Assembly (NCBI RefSeq): GCF_934668725.1
Contig: NZ_CAKUOF010000003.1
Location: forward strand, 124,001 to 188,000
Source: an uncultured Dysgonomonas sp.
GTDB lineage: Bacteria > Bacteroidota > Bacteroidia > Bacteroidales > Dysgonomonadaceae
Reading direction: 5' to 3'
DNA length: 64,000 bases
A model generated the notes under the pieces. The model ran no database searches. It saw only the letters and a list, made by a program, of their open reading frames with translations, and was not told where the DNA came from. Shown here piece by piece: positions 46,611 through 54,565 of the stretch. Every line of letters begins with the position of its first letter. Position 1 is the first letter of the stretch. A program made the translations under genes and the position numbers.

Positions 46611-46649
46611 AAAGATGTCACTCTTTCCTTTCGGAAAGGTAACATCTTT
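46611..46649 (-). promoter_or_regulatory. GNRA-capped hairpin between precursor and maturase genes
   Basis: On the minus-strand transcript CTTTCC-GAAA-GGAAAG forms a stem closed by a GAAA tetraloop. It is enclosed by AAAGATGT/ACATCTTT, with a small internal loop. The 3' tail is only TTTATT, so it is a partial terminator or stabilising element. It lies 13 bp after the CC-ending precursor and 202 bp before the maturase start. The 252-bp gap has no convincing gene. Confidence 0.65.
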
Positions 46650-46661
46650 ATTAAGTGAACC

Positions 46662-46826
46662 TTAGCAACATCCGATAGCACCAAAGTTACTAGGTGAATC
46701 GATTTCGTTTTGGCTTAAGTGCTCTCTTGCACCGCCTTTCAATTCTGTTTGTTCTAGCTCATTAAGAGTTTCTGCATCAAGTTCTAGGTTGTTCAATTCT
46801 TGCTCGTTAATTTTTTCAGTTTTCAT
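46662..46826 (-). CDS. RiPP precursor peptide 1 (LKGG leader, core ending Cys-Cys)
   Basis: A 54-residue peptide read directly from sequence. The leader MKTEKINEQELNNLELDAET runs on through LNELEQTELKGG. The Gly-Gly pair is at residues 31-32, with Leu at -12, Glu at -8 and Leu at -4 as C39 proteases prefer. The 22-residue core is AREHLSQNEIDSPSN then FGAIGCC. Leader form resembles the GG-type natural-product precursors of Bacteroidales. It has no separate -7 box in the 86-bp gap and is probably cotranscribed with precursor 2. Two adjacent cysteines at the C-terminus are possible modification or disulfide sites. Confidence 0.85.
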   Translation of the reverse strand: MKTEKINEQELNNLELDAETLNELEQTELKGGAREHLSQNEIDSPSNFGAIGCC

Positions 46827-46912
46827 AATGTTTGTTTTTAATAATTTAGGTTACCTACTCTTTCAAAGCTTTTCGGTTTTCGCTTATTTATAATTAATTA
46901 TAGTTTTTCTTA

Positions 46913-47077
46913 TTAGAAGTGTTTAAGAAGGAGAGCCGGCGTTTCATTATAAAAAATGGAATGTTTTTTTTCTTCTCTTTCGTTAGTGGTTTCTCTACGC
47001 CATCCACCCTTCACGACACCCATTTCCATTTCCTGAAGAATATCTACATCAAAACTGGTTAAATCTTTTAGTTTCAT
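46913..47077 (-). CDS. RiPP precursor peptide 2 (VKGG leader, WRRE core)
   Basis: A 54-residue peptide. Leader MKLKDLTSFDVDILQEMEMG followed by VVKGG, with Leu at -12, Glu at -8, Met at -7 and Val at -4 relative to the cut, an excellent double-glycine match. The 29-residue core starts WRRETTNEREEKKH and ends ALLLKHF. It is highly charged and unlike the other two cores. Its own -7 box (TACATTTG) and operator lie upstream at 47121-47178. Confidence 0.85.
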   Translation of the reverse strand: MKLKDLTSFDVDILQEMEMGVVKGGWRRETTNEREEKKHSIFYNETPALLLKHF

Positions 47078-47120
47078 AATTATATTTTATTATTTGTTTC
47101 TATTCAGTTATTTGATATGA

Positions 47121-47178
47121 CAAATGTAAATTGCTTAAAAAAGAAATCAGGTTATCCAATTGCTATCTTTATGTTATC
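47121..47178 (-). promoter_or_regulatory. Operator and promoter of precursor 2
   Basis: On the plus strand AGGTTATC (47149), TTGCTATC (47160) and ATGTTATC (47171) repeat at exactly 11-bp spacing. On the gene strand these read RATAACMT-like. The nearest repeat ends 20 bp before TACATTTG (47128-47121), a perfect TAnnTTTG box 44 bp before the ATG. Confidence 0.75.
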
Positions 47179-47193
47179 TAAACGTTAACAAGA

Positions 47194-47313
47194 TTAATTG
47201 TCAATATAAACAGCCACTCCATCAACAACAATCCAGTATCCACCTCCTCTTATCTTTCCTAATTCTTGATTATTTAAGATTCTCATTTGAGTATTTGTAA
47301 AATTGAGTTTCAT
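47194..47313 (-). CDS. RiPP precursor peptide 3 (IRGG leader, short aromatic core)
   Basis: A 39-residue peptide. Leader MKLNFTNTQMRILNNQELGK then IRGG, with Leu at -12, Glu at -8, Leu at -7 and Ile at -4. The 15-residue core is GYWIVVDGVAVYIDN, hydrophobic with Tyr, Trp and two Asp. A third Gly follows the pair, so the cut could shift by one. It is the first gene of the minus-strand series. The frame ends with TAA at 47194. It is too short for normal gene callers. Confidence 0.8.
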   Translation of the reverse strand: MKLNFTNTQMRILNNQELGKIRGGGYWIVVDGVAVYIDN

Positions 47314-47348
47314 ATTCTATAGATTTTATCGTTTGTTATTTGATATTA

Positions 47349-47416
47349 CAAAGTAAGCCTGATAGATTTAAACAATATGTTATCAAAAACATATATAATG
47401 TTATCTTATTGTTATT
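47349..47416 (-). promoter_or_regulatory. Operator and promoter of precursor 3, in the divergent control region
   Basis: ATGTTATC at 47377 and 47398 (21 bp apart) and TTGTTATT at 47409 (11 bp further) on the plus strand. The nearest ends 20 bp before TTACTTTG (47356-47349, gene strand), a -7 box with one mismatch, 36 bp before the ATG at 47313. Confidence 0.7.
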
Positions 47417-47423
47417 ATATTTG
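47416..47423 (+). promoter_or_regulatory. -7 box of the histidine kinase gene
   Basis: TATATTTG, a perfect match, 27 bp before the ATG at 47450. The repeats at 47377-47416 abut it, so the same sites may control both directions. Confidence 0.6.
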
Positions 47424-47449
47424 TATAGTAATAACCACAAACTTTACTT

Positions 47450-48778
47450 ATGGGAAATCAATTCATAAAAATAATAACAGGTATTGCTCTTATTTCTATA
47501 CTCATACTTCAAATTATATGGCTATACAGCACTTATAATCTACTTGAAAAAGAACTCGTTGGCAGACTAGACAAGGTTTTAAGCAGATCTATAGAAAAGG
47601 AAGTTTATATACGTTTTGATTCTCCCGGAAGGCATAAATCAAATGGAAAAATAATAAAGGGAGCCCAGCCAAAAAATGATCCGGATACAAATGCACTTGC
47701 CTTCCAAGAGTTTCTAGCCACAGAAGGAACTCCATTAGATTTTACACAGTTAGATAGTATCTTCAGAAGTGATTTAAATAAAGAAGTGGGTAAAATTAGC
47801 TATTCATTAAGAATGATTGATTCCTCTGATAATGTCTTAATATCTAGTGAATACGGCAGTATTCAAGATATTGAGTCTGCTTTTTACACCAAAAAGATGC
47901 CTGTAAGAATGGATAATTCTGTTTTCATTCAAACAATTATAGCATCACCTTACAAGGTTATTTTCGAAAAGATGCTCTTGCTTCTTATAGCATCGGGGAT
48001 AATCGCAATCATTATAGGCTATTGCATATTTTTACAAATAAAGATTATCATACGGCAGGATCGAATTGCTGAAATCCGGCAAGACTTTACATATGCCATG
48101 ATACATGATATGAAAAATCCACTTACCACAATCTTGATGGGAACTCAAACTCTAAGAACTGGAAAACTGGACGACAAACCGGAACTGAAAGACCAATATT
48201 TCAATATTCTTATTGACGAGAGTAATCATCTTCTGGCTCTATCGAATAAGATATTGACTATTGCACGGTTAGAACATGATAATATGAAGTTAACAAAACA
48301 GCAAGTCGACTTACCTAAAATAGTAATGAGTTTGCTTGATAAGTTTAAGATTGAACAACGCAAAACTATTATCTTCAATACTAATTTCAACGATGTAGAG
48401 TATGTATACGCTGATCCCGAGTACTTATCAGAAGCGATCAGAAACCTAATCGAGAATGCAATTAAATACTCAAAAGAGTCTGTAAATATTAGTATTACCT
48501 GTATTGAAGAAAATCAATATACAAAAATAAAAATTCGAGATAACGGAGTCGGGATTTCATTAAAGGATCAGAAAAAAATCTTTGATAAATTTGAACGCGC
48601 AGCTTTTACAAATAATTCTACCGGACCTGCCGGCTTTGGTTTGGGTCTTAACTATGTATACCGCGTAATATCAGCACATGGTGGAGATGTTACTGTAGAT
48701 AGTATATTAGGATCTTTCAGTGAATTTACAATTAGCTTACCTAAAACTGATGAATATGATAAAACTACTGTTGGTTGA
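47450..48778 (+). CDS. Sensor histidine kinase of the RiPP cluster
   Basis: A 442-residue kinase with membrane segments at about 9-27 and 174-198 and a periplasmic sensor between. HisKA has His219 in MIHDMKNPLTTILMGTQTL (HD.KNP type). The ATPase domain has NLIENAIKYS, DNGVGISLKDQ and GFGLGLNYVYRVI. It is divergent from the precursor genes and overlaps the regulator gene at its end. The signal is unknown; an exported peptide or envelope stress are possible. Confidence 0.92.
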   Translation: MGNQFIKIITGIALISILILQIIWLYSTYNLLEKELVGRLDKVLSRSIEKEVYIRFDSPGRHKSNGKIIKGAQPKNDPDTNALAFQEFLATEGTPLDFTQLDSIFRSDLNKEVGKISYSLRMIDSSDNVLISSEYGSIQDIESAFYTKKMPVRMDNSVFIQTIIASPYKVIFEKMLLLLIASGIIAIIIGYCIFLQIKIIIRQDRIAEIRQDFTYAMIHDMKNPLTTILMGTQTLRTGKLDDKPELKDQYFNILIDESNHLLALSNKILTIARLEHDNMKLTKQQVDLPKIVMSLLDKFKIEQRKTIIFNTNFNDVEYVYADPEYLSEAIRNLIENAIKYSKESVNISITCIEENQYTKIKIRDNGVGISLKDQKKIFDKFERAAFTNNSTGPAGFGLGLNYVYRVISAHGGDVTVDSILGSFSEFTISLPKTDEYDKTTVG

Positions 48779-49445
48779 AGATGATATAAATCTCGGCTAT
48801 ATTATTAAGGGCAGTCTTGAAGAGATAGTAGGAGGATACGAAATTATTCTCGCACAAAATGGAGAAGATGGATTAAAAGCATGGAAGGAACATAATCCAG
48901 ACCTTATCGTCTCAGATGTAGAAATGCCGGTTATGAGTGGACTAGAAATGGTTCGGATTATCCGGCAATCTGATACTGAAACTCCTATTATATTTGCATC
49001 AGCCAGAAACTCATCCAAGGATGTTACTTCCGGCTATAGCTCCGGAGTAAACAACTATATTAAGAAGCCTTTTTTGCCTGACGAATTAGATGCTCACGTA
49101 AAAGCTTTGATGAATTTAAAAAACAGTACTAAAACAAAGTCTGTAAATAAGGCATACAATCTTGGGCTATATTGCTTTGATCCCGAAAGGTATTCTCTGG
49201 AGTACAATTCGCAGAAACAGTTATTAACATCTCGAGAATCCGGAATATTACAAATGCTTTGCGAGAATAAAGATGAAGTTGTTAAAAGAGATGATATTCT
49301 TCTGAAGTTTTGGGGCACCAACGACTTTTTCACATCAAGAAGCTTAGACGTATTCATTAGTAAAATGAGACGCTATTTATCAAATGACCCATCTATTTCG
49401 ATAAAAACAATCAAAGGAGTTGGCCTCATCCTTTCATGCACATAA
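48756..49445 (+). CDS. OmpR-family response regulator of the RiPP cluster
   Basis: A 229-residue regulator starting MIKLLLVEDDINLGYIIKGS. Phospho-acceptor is Asp54 in LIVSDVEMPVMSG, with Lys in KKPFLPDEL. The winged helix has QLLTSRESGILQMLCENK and SLDVFISKMRRYLS. The ATG at 48756 (or 48750) lies within the kinase gene by about 23 bp; a longer frame from a GTG at 48720 adds a non-family extension. It is the best candidate to bind the phased RATAACMT repeats nearby. Confidence 0.9.
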   Translation: MIKLLLVEDDINLGYIIKGSLEEIVGGYEIILAQNGEDGLKAWKEHNPDLIVSDVEMPVMSGLEMVRIIRQSDTETPIIFASARNSSKDVTSGYSSGVNNYIKKPFLPDELDAHVKALMNLKNSTKTKSVNKAYNLGLYCFDPERYSLEYNSQKQLLTSRESGILQMLCENKDEVVKRDDILLKFWGTNDFFTSRSLDVFISKMRRYLSNDPSISIKTIKGVGLILSCT

Positions 49446-49459
49446 AATCATATTCTAAA

Positions 49460-49720
49460 TTATATTAATTGGCTACTACCTAACAGAGTTTTAGACTTTT
49501 GCTGTAAAGTTTTTTGTATTGACATGTTTACAAACGAATCATAATACAATAGCTTAGCCAGAAGCCTGATTTTAAAGTGTAAATTATCCCCAAAAAAGTT
49601 TTCCTCTAAAAATGCGAGGATATCTGCTGTATCATTGTGATAAAAAAAGAATTTATCTTTACCAAATGCCAGCAAGTAAACTTGTTCATAAAATTCTATT
49701 TCATATCTCCTATCTAACAT
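49460..49720 (-). CDS. 86-residue hypothetical protein sharing the precursor-type promoter
   Basis: A small cytosolic protein, aromatic-rich, starting MLDRRYEIEFYEQVYLLAFG, with helical ILAFLEENFFGDNLHFKIR and a basic C-terminus. There is no signal, Gly-Gly leader or recognised family. The frame alone would be weak, but its upstream region repeats the precursor promoter design: RATAACMT boxes ending 20 bp before TTCCTTTG, 33 bp before the ATG. This makes it a probable member of the peptide regulon, perhaps an immunity, leader-handling or regulatory protein (inference). It converges with the regulator gene. Confidence 0.55.
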   Translation of the reverse strand: MLDRRYEIEFYEQVYLLAFGKDKFFFYHNDTADILAFLEENFFGDNLHFKIRLLAKLLYYDSFVNMSIQKTLQQKSKTLLGSSQLI

Positions 49721-49752
49721 CGGATCCGGTTTTTATCATTACTACGTTATTG

Positions 49753-49820
49753 CAAAGGAAAGCAGATTAAACCAATTAGAATGTTATTGGAATGTTATTT
49801 AAAATGAACTTAAGGTTATT
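49753..49820 (-). promoter_or_regulatory. Operator and promoter of the 86-residue ORF
   Basis: ATGTTATT at 49781 and 49792 (11 bp apart) and AGGTTATT at 49813 (21 bp further). The nearest is exactly 20 bp from TTCCTTTG (49760-49753, gene strand). The rest of the 431-bp gap to 50152 shows no gene apart from the permease promoter. Confidence 0.7.
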
Positions 49821-50079
49821 TCAATACTCAATTTCAGACAGACTAAAGTAAACTAAAAGATATAGAACAAATTAGATCGAATCAAATATTATTTGTTATT
49901 ATTTAGTAGATACATAATACGACTACAGGCTGAATTTTATCATAACAGACACAAGAACTATAATACCTATTTACAAAAACATGAACCTTATCTCCTCCAT
50001 TTAAATACTGTAAATATATTTAACCTGCATTGTATAATAATTTTACACTTAAAGGATTCTATATTCTACTAGAATTCTA

Positions 50080-50113
50080 TTGATCAACAGCTTATATTTT
50101 TGGCATAAATTTG
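50080..50113 (+). promoter_or_regulatory. Promoter of the ABC permease gene
   Basis: TTG (50080-50082), 23 bp, then TAAATTTG (50106-50113), a perfect -7 box. It lies 38 bp before the ATG at 50152, which argues against a TTG start at 50080. Confidence 0.55.
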
Positions 50114-50151
50114 GTATTCTAACCGACAGAAGATCTTTTATACAAAAAACC

Positions 50152-52602
50152 ATGACAGCCATATTTCGCAATTTCCTATATGTAATAAAGCGGTTTAAAG
50201 CAGCATCCGCATTAAATATACTAGGTTTGTCTGCCGCATTGATAGTATTTACTATCTGTGCGATCCAAACCTATTACAATTTAACGTTTAACCATAATCT
50301 TAAAAATGCAAATAAGTTATACCAGCTTTCCATTTATCAAGAAACGAATTATGGAAGATGGTCTGATTTTAAGATGTTTTACAAATACTCTGAGATTATC
50401 AGAATGAATCAACCCCTATTTAATACTTCCAATATGGTACGTGTGCTCAACTCCCCGGACACGAGAGTGAAGTATGAAAAAAATGGAGCAACTATAAGTA
50501 CTAAAATACCTATAAGCAATGTAGAACCACAATTTTTGAATATTATAGGATTAGATATTATTCAAGGCAATGGCTATAGTGCACTGGCGGATATAAACAA
50601 AGTAATCATTAGTAAAAAAACAGCCAAACAGCTTTTTGGAGAAAAGAATCCCATAGGTGAATTCATATCTATTTCTATGCCTACAACCTTTGAAATAGAA
50701 GATGGGCTAAGCAGTTCACGAGAAGATATTGTCATGCCTATATATGCTGTTTACAAAGATTTCCCTACAAATACAAGCTTTGAAAACGGAATATTTACTC
50801 GTCTGGTACCGGATAGATTCGAGCGATTTAGCTCTAATGGTGGCAGTATCCAAATAGATGGTAATTTCAATACATATTATCTATTAGATAATAATATGCA
50901 GCCTTGTGATCTGGATAGTATCTTATCTGATAAGAAACTACTTGACCTAATTGATCTAAATGCTCCCCGAATAGAGAATATTAAAGATGCTGATGGAGAA
51001 GGAAAGCTTGAGGTTATAAAGAAAGGTCTCACACTAACCCCTTTGTCAAATATACATATCAGCAATCCAGAAACAATACCACAGAAAGCTAAAAGTTGGT
51101 CTGGTATTTTGGCTCTCATAGCTATAGGTATGGCCACATTATCAATTGCCTATATTAACTTCATGAATTTTATTACAGCTATGGCTCCTATAAGAATCCG
51201 CTCCATTAATATTCAAAAAATACTGGGGGCAAAACGTAGTCTGTTACGAACTTCGATTCTTCTAGAGAGTTTACTATTCACCTTCATTTCATTTACAATA
51301 GCTATATTTGTTATCTACTACATCAGCACTAGTAGTATTTCAGACCTTTTCACGGCAAGTTTGTTACCTAAAGACAATCTTGGACTACTTTTCGTATTAA
51401 CTATCGTTCTTACCCTAATAAGTATATTAGTTGCGTTGTATCCTTCATTCTATTTAACATCATTCAATCCGGTGTCCAGTTATGGCGGTGCCGGAATTGG
51501 TAAAGAAGGAAAATTCATGAGAAACATACTTACAACTATACAATTTACGGCTGCCAGCGTACTAATACTTGTAACCCTCTTTATTAGACTGCAACATGAA
51601 TACTTTAAATCATACGATTTAGGTATGAACACAGAAAATATACTAGTAGTAAATAACAGCAACTTAGACTTCGAGCCTCTGATAAGTAATACTGACTCTT
51701 ACATGAAAGAAGTTACCGGAAAAGCCGGTATTATAAACAGTACTGCCAGTAGTTTCCGCTTAGGATCAGAATTACCCAGATATGGATTTATGGCTGGAGA
51801 AAAGCAGATATTATATTCTGTAATTGACGGGTCTAAAAATTTCCTGGATTTTTTCGGTATAAAAATATTAGAAGGAAAAGATAATTTAGAAAATAAAGAA
51901 AAGGAAAAAACTAAAGTTGTAAATCAAGTAATGCTAAATCTGTATGGCGCCGAAATTGTAGAAAATCAGATCACAGGTGGGAACGTTATTGTAGTCAGCG
52001 ATTTCAATTTCAGACCTCTCTATGAAGATATATCACCATTAAATATTGTACTGTATGATGATCCTCAATATTCGAATATATACTTTAAAGTAAGTAGCGA
52101 AAATACAGACCAATCAATTCAATACTTAGAGAGCATATGGAAAAAATTCACAACGGCTCCTTTCGAATATCATTTTATGGATGAGATAGTTGATAGTCTC
52201 TACAAGCAGGAAAGTGATCTGGCTTCGTTGCTTTCCATCTTCTCTCTGACAGCTATCCTCATAGCAATTATGGGAGTATATGGTTTGATTTCATTTAACT
52301 CAAAATACCGTGCTAAAGAAATAGCCATCCGAAAGGTACAAGGATCCACTATTCAACAGATCATGCTACTACTAAATAAAGGAATGCTCAAACAGTTTGT
52401 TATAGCCTTTATCATTGCCACTCCCATAGCTTATTTTATTGTCGAGAAATGGCTGGAACAATTTACTCATAAAACCCCAATATACTGGTGGATATTTTTA
52501 TTGGGAGCATTAGTAGTGTTGGCTGTTACTATTCTGACTGTGAGTATGCAAAGTTATCGTGCAGCATCAACAAATCCTGTTAAAGCATTAAAAAACGAAT
52601 GA
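50152..52602 (+). CDS. MacB/FtsX-type ABC transporter permease
   Basis: An 816-residue membrane protein with two MacB-periplasmic-core/FtsX repeats. Each half starts with a membrane segment (about 20-40 and 445-465) and ends with membrane clusters, including SILVALYPSFYLTSFNPVSSY and the C-terminal YRAKEIAIRKVQGSTIQQIM and AASTNPVKALKNE. The ATG at 50152 is chosen from the promoter position and family N-terminus. No ATP-binding subunit is adjacent. Such permeases in Bacteroidota often sit near two-component systems and may act in peptide resistance; here that is inference. Confidence 0.88.
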   Translation: MTAIFRNFLYVIKRFKAASALNILGLSAALIVFTICAIQTYYNLTFNHNLKNANKLYQLSIYQETNYGRWSDFKMFYKYSEIIRMNQPLFNTSNMVRVLNSPDTRVKYEKNGATISTKIPISNVEPQFLNIIGLDIIQGNGYSALADINKVIISKKTAKQLFGEKNPIGEFISISMPTTFEIEDGLSSSREDIVMPIYAVYKDFPTNTSFENGIFTRLVPDRFERFSSNGGSIQIDGNFNTYYLLDNNMQPCDLDSILSDKKLLDLIDLNAPRIENIKDADGEGKLEVIKKGLTLTPLSNIHISNPETIPQKAKSWSGILALIAIGMATLSIAYINFMNFITAMAPIRIRSINIQKILGAKRSLLRTSILLESLLFTFISFTIAIFVIYYISTSSISDLFTASLLPKDNLGLLFVLTIVLTLISILVALYPSFYLTSFNPVSSYGGAGIGKEGKFMRNILTTIQFTAASVLILVTLFIRLQHEYFKSYDLGMNTENILVVNNSNLDFEPLISNTDSYMKEVTGKAGIINSTASSFRLGSELPRYGFMAGEKQILYSVIDGSKNFLDFFGIKILEGKDNLENKEKEKTKVVNQVMLNLYGAEIVENQITGGNVIVVSDFNFRPLYEDISPLNIVLYDDPQYSNIYFKVSSENTDQSIQYLESIWKKFTTAPFEYHFMDEIVDSLYKQESDLASLLSIFSLTAILIAIMGVYGLISFNSKYRAKEIAIRKVQGSTIQQIMLLLNKGMLKQFVIAFIIATPIAYFIVEKWLEQFTHKTPIYWWIFLLGALVVLAVTILTVSMQSYRAASTNPVKALKNE

Positions 52603-52680
52603 ACATTATATAATGAAAGCCGTATTATTTAATAATTAAATAAATATAGCGACTTACTTCGGCTAAAAGTCAAGGCCCAA

Positions 52681-53685
52681 TTAATGCATTATTTTGAATA
52701 ATAATTCACGCAAAAGCTCTCCATCAGGAGTCGACGGATTGTCTACGCCTTTACACTTGGCATCATAGGTTCTTAAGAGGGACATGATCTCCATAGTTTT
52801 AAAAGCATTGTAACGTTTAAGTGCTAATACGTAGTCTTTTGCCTGATAACTGTTTCTAAAACCAAGTTCCGCAGCAATACCATTCTCCGTTTTATCTTTT
52901 GCCCAATAGCAGATCATCAGGTTACTGAAAAAATTAAACAGTACGACTAAAGTAACTATCAATGGATTGTTTTTAGGATTTTTCTCAAAATAATCAGCAA
53001 TCTGGTTCGCTTTAAAAGTATCTCTCTCTACAACTGCTTTTAAAAGCTCGTAATTATTAAAATCTTTGCTTATTCCGATATTTCGTTCTATCAGTTCGGC
53101 TGTAATACGCTTTTCTGTAGCTGATAATGACAATAGTAATTTCTCAACTTCATTTACTACTTTACTAAGGTCATTACCTAAAAAATCGGTCAGCATTTGA
53201 GCAGATTTCTGATCAATTCCTAATCCCTTTGTACTAACAAATGAGGTTATAAACGCAGGCATTTTATAATCGGGAATCTTTTTTGATTCAAAGACAACGC
53301 CACATTTTTCTATACCTGCATATAGTTTCTTACGTTTGTCTATAGTGCCATTCTTATAGTTGAGCACCAATATGGTACTTGCCAAAGGATTTTTCAGATA
53401 TATCTCTAAATCCTCAATCTTCTTTAGCCCCTGTGCCTCTTTTACAACAATCAATTGATGGTCGGACATCATCGGAAAACTTCGAGCCAGTGTTATTACT
53501 GTAGCCACGTCCGTTTCCGGTCCGTAAAGTATTGTCTGGTTAAAATCGCGCTCTGTCTCCGGAATTACACTTTCTAAAAGAGCGTTTGTGAGATCATCAA
53601 TATAATAAGGTTCATCCCCCATCAAAAGGTAGATGGGGTGAAACTTATGTGACAGTATATCTTTTTTTATTTGTTCGAATGACAT
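52681..53685 (-). CDS. holA: DNA polymerase III subunit delta
   Basis: A 334-residue clamp-loader subunit. It starts MSFEQIKKDILSHKFHPIYL, with the MGDEPYYIDDLTNALLES motif, LARSFPMMSDHQLIVVKEAQ and the RNIGISKDFNNYELLKAVVERD region of domain III. It loads the sliding clamp during replication. It follows amn by 6 bp on the same strand. Confidence 0.93.
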   Translation of the reverse strand: MSFEQIKKDILSHKFHPIYLLMGDEPYYIDDLTNALLESVIPETERDFNQTILYGPETDVATVITLARSFPMMSDHQLIVVKEAQGLKKIEDLEIYLKNPLASTILVLNYKNGTIDKRKKLYAGIEKCGVVFESKKIPDYKMPAFITSFVSTKGLGIDQKSAQMLTDFLGNDLSKVVNEVEKLLLSLSATEKRITAELIERNIGISKDFNNYELLKAVVERDTFKANQIADYFEKNPKNNPLIVTLVVLFNFFSNLMICYWAKDKTENGIAAELGFRNSYQAKDYVLALKRYNAFKTMEIMSLLRTYDAKCKGVDNPSTPDGELLRELLFKIMH

Positions 53686-53691
53686 CTTTTA

Positions 53692-54471
53692 TCAAAAGTC
53701 TTCGAAACGAAGATGTTTTACTGTAGATCCGTTATTTATCAATGTCGTCAAAGCTTTAATTCCGATCATTACATGTTCGTTCACAAAGTTTTGGGTGACT
53801 ATACTATCGCTCTTTTCGGTCTTTACTCCATCCGAAATCATAGGTTGGTCAGATACTAAGAGCAAAGCCCCTGTAGGTATACCATTGGCAAAACCACAAG
53901 TAAATAAAGTTGCTGTTTCCATATCAACAGCCATTGCTCTGATCGAACGCAAATAGTCTTTAAATCTATCATCGTGCTCCCAGACTCTACGATTGGTTGT
54001 ATATACGGTTCCGGTCCAATAGTCCTTATTAAAATCACGGATATTTGATGATAAAGAACGAAGCAGGTTAAATGCCGGTAATGATGGTACTTCAGGTGGG
54101 AAATAGTCATTTGATGTACCTTCTCCACGTATAGCGGCAATAGGTAGGATATAATCGCCCAATTGATTATGTTTTTTTATACCTCCGCATTTTCCTAAAA
54201 ACAAAACTGCTTTTGGCTTTACCGCACTTAATAAATCCATAATAGTGGCGGCATTCGCACTACCCATACCAAAATTGATGATAGTAATCCCGTTGGCTGA
54301 GGCATTGGGCATATTTCCATCCAAGCCTAATATCGGAACTTTAAAATGTTCAGCAAATATTTCGACATATTTCGAAAAATTTGTAAGAAGAATATGTTTT
54401 GTGAACTGCTCTAGTGGTCGTTTAGTATACCGAGGTAACCAATTGTCTACAATTTCTTGTTTAGTCTTCAT
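53692..54471 (-). CDS. amn: AMP nucleosidase
   Basis: A 259-residue short form typical of Bacteroidota, hydrolysing AMP to adenine and ribose-5-phosphate. Nucleoside-phosphorylase-fold features include ANGITIINFGMGSANAATIMD, FLGKCGGIKKHNQLGDYI, RGEGTSNDYFPPEVPSLPAF and VDMETATLFTCGFANGIP (purine and ribose contacts). It lacks the N-terminal domain of the E. coli enzyme. Divergent from the HsdR-N gene and upstream of holA. Confidence 0.92.
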   Translation of the reverse strand: MKTKQEIVDNWLPRYTKRPLEQFTKHILLTNFSKYVEIFAEHFKVPILGLDGNMPNASANGITIINFGMGSANAATIMDLLSAVKPKAVLFLGKCGGIKKHNQLGDYILPIAAIRGEGTSNDYFPPEVPSLPAFNLLRSLSSNIRDFNKDYWTGTVYTTNRRVWEHDDRFKDYLRSIRAMAVDMETATLFTCGFANGIPTGALLLVSDQPMISDGVKTEKSDSIVTQNFVNEHVMIGIKALTTLINNGSTVKHLRFEDF

Positions 54472-54565
54472 AATAAACCTATTTTTGTTTTATACAAAGA
54501 AGTTCTATTTCCTCTACGGAAGAGATCACTTCTTATGGTGTTATTACCAAACAAAGATAGCAAAA

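Noticed and set aside
46848..46855. Operator for precursor 1
   Set aside because: AGGTTACC is only a single partial match 22 bp from the ATG, with no -7 box.
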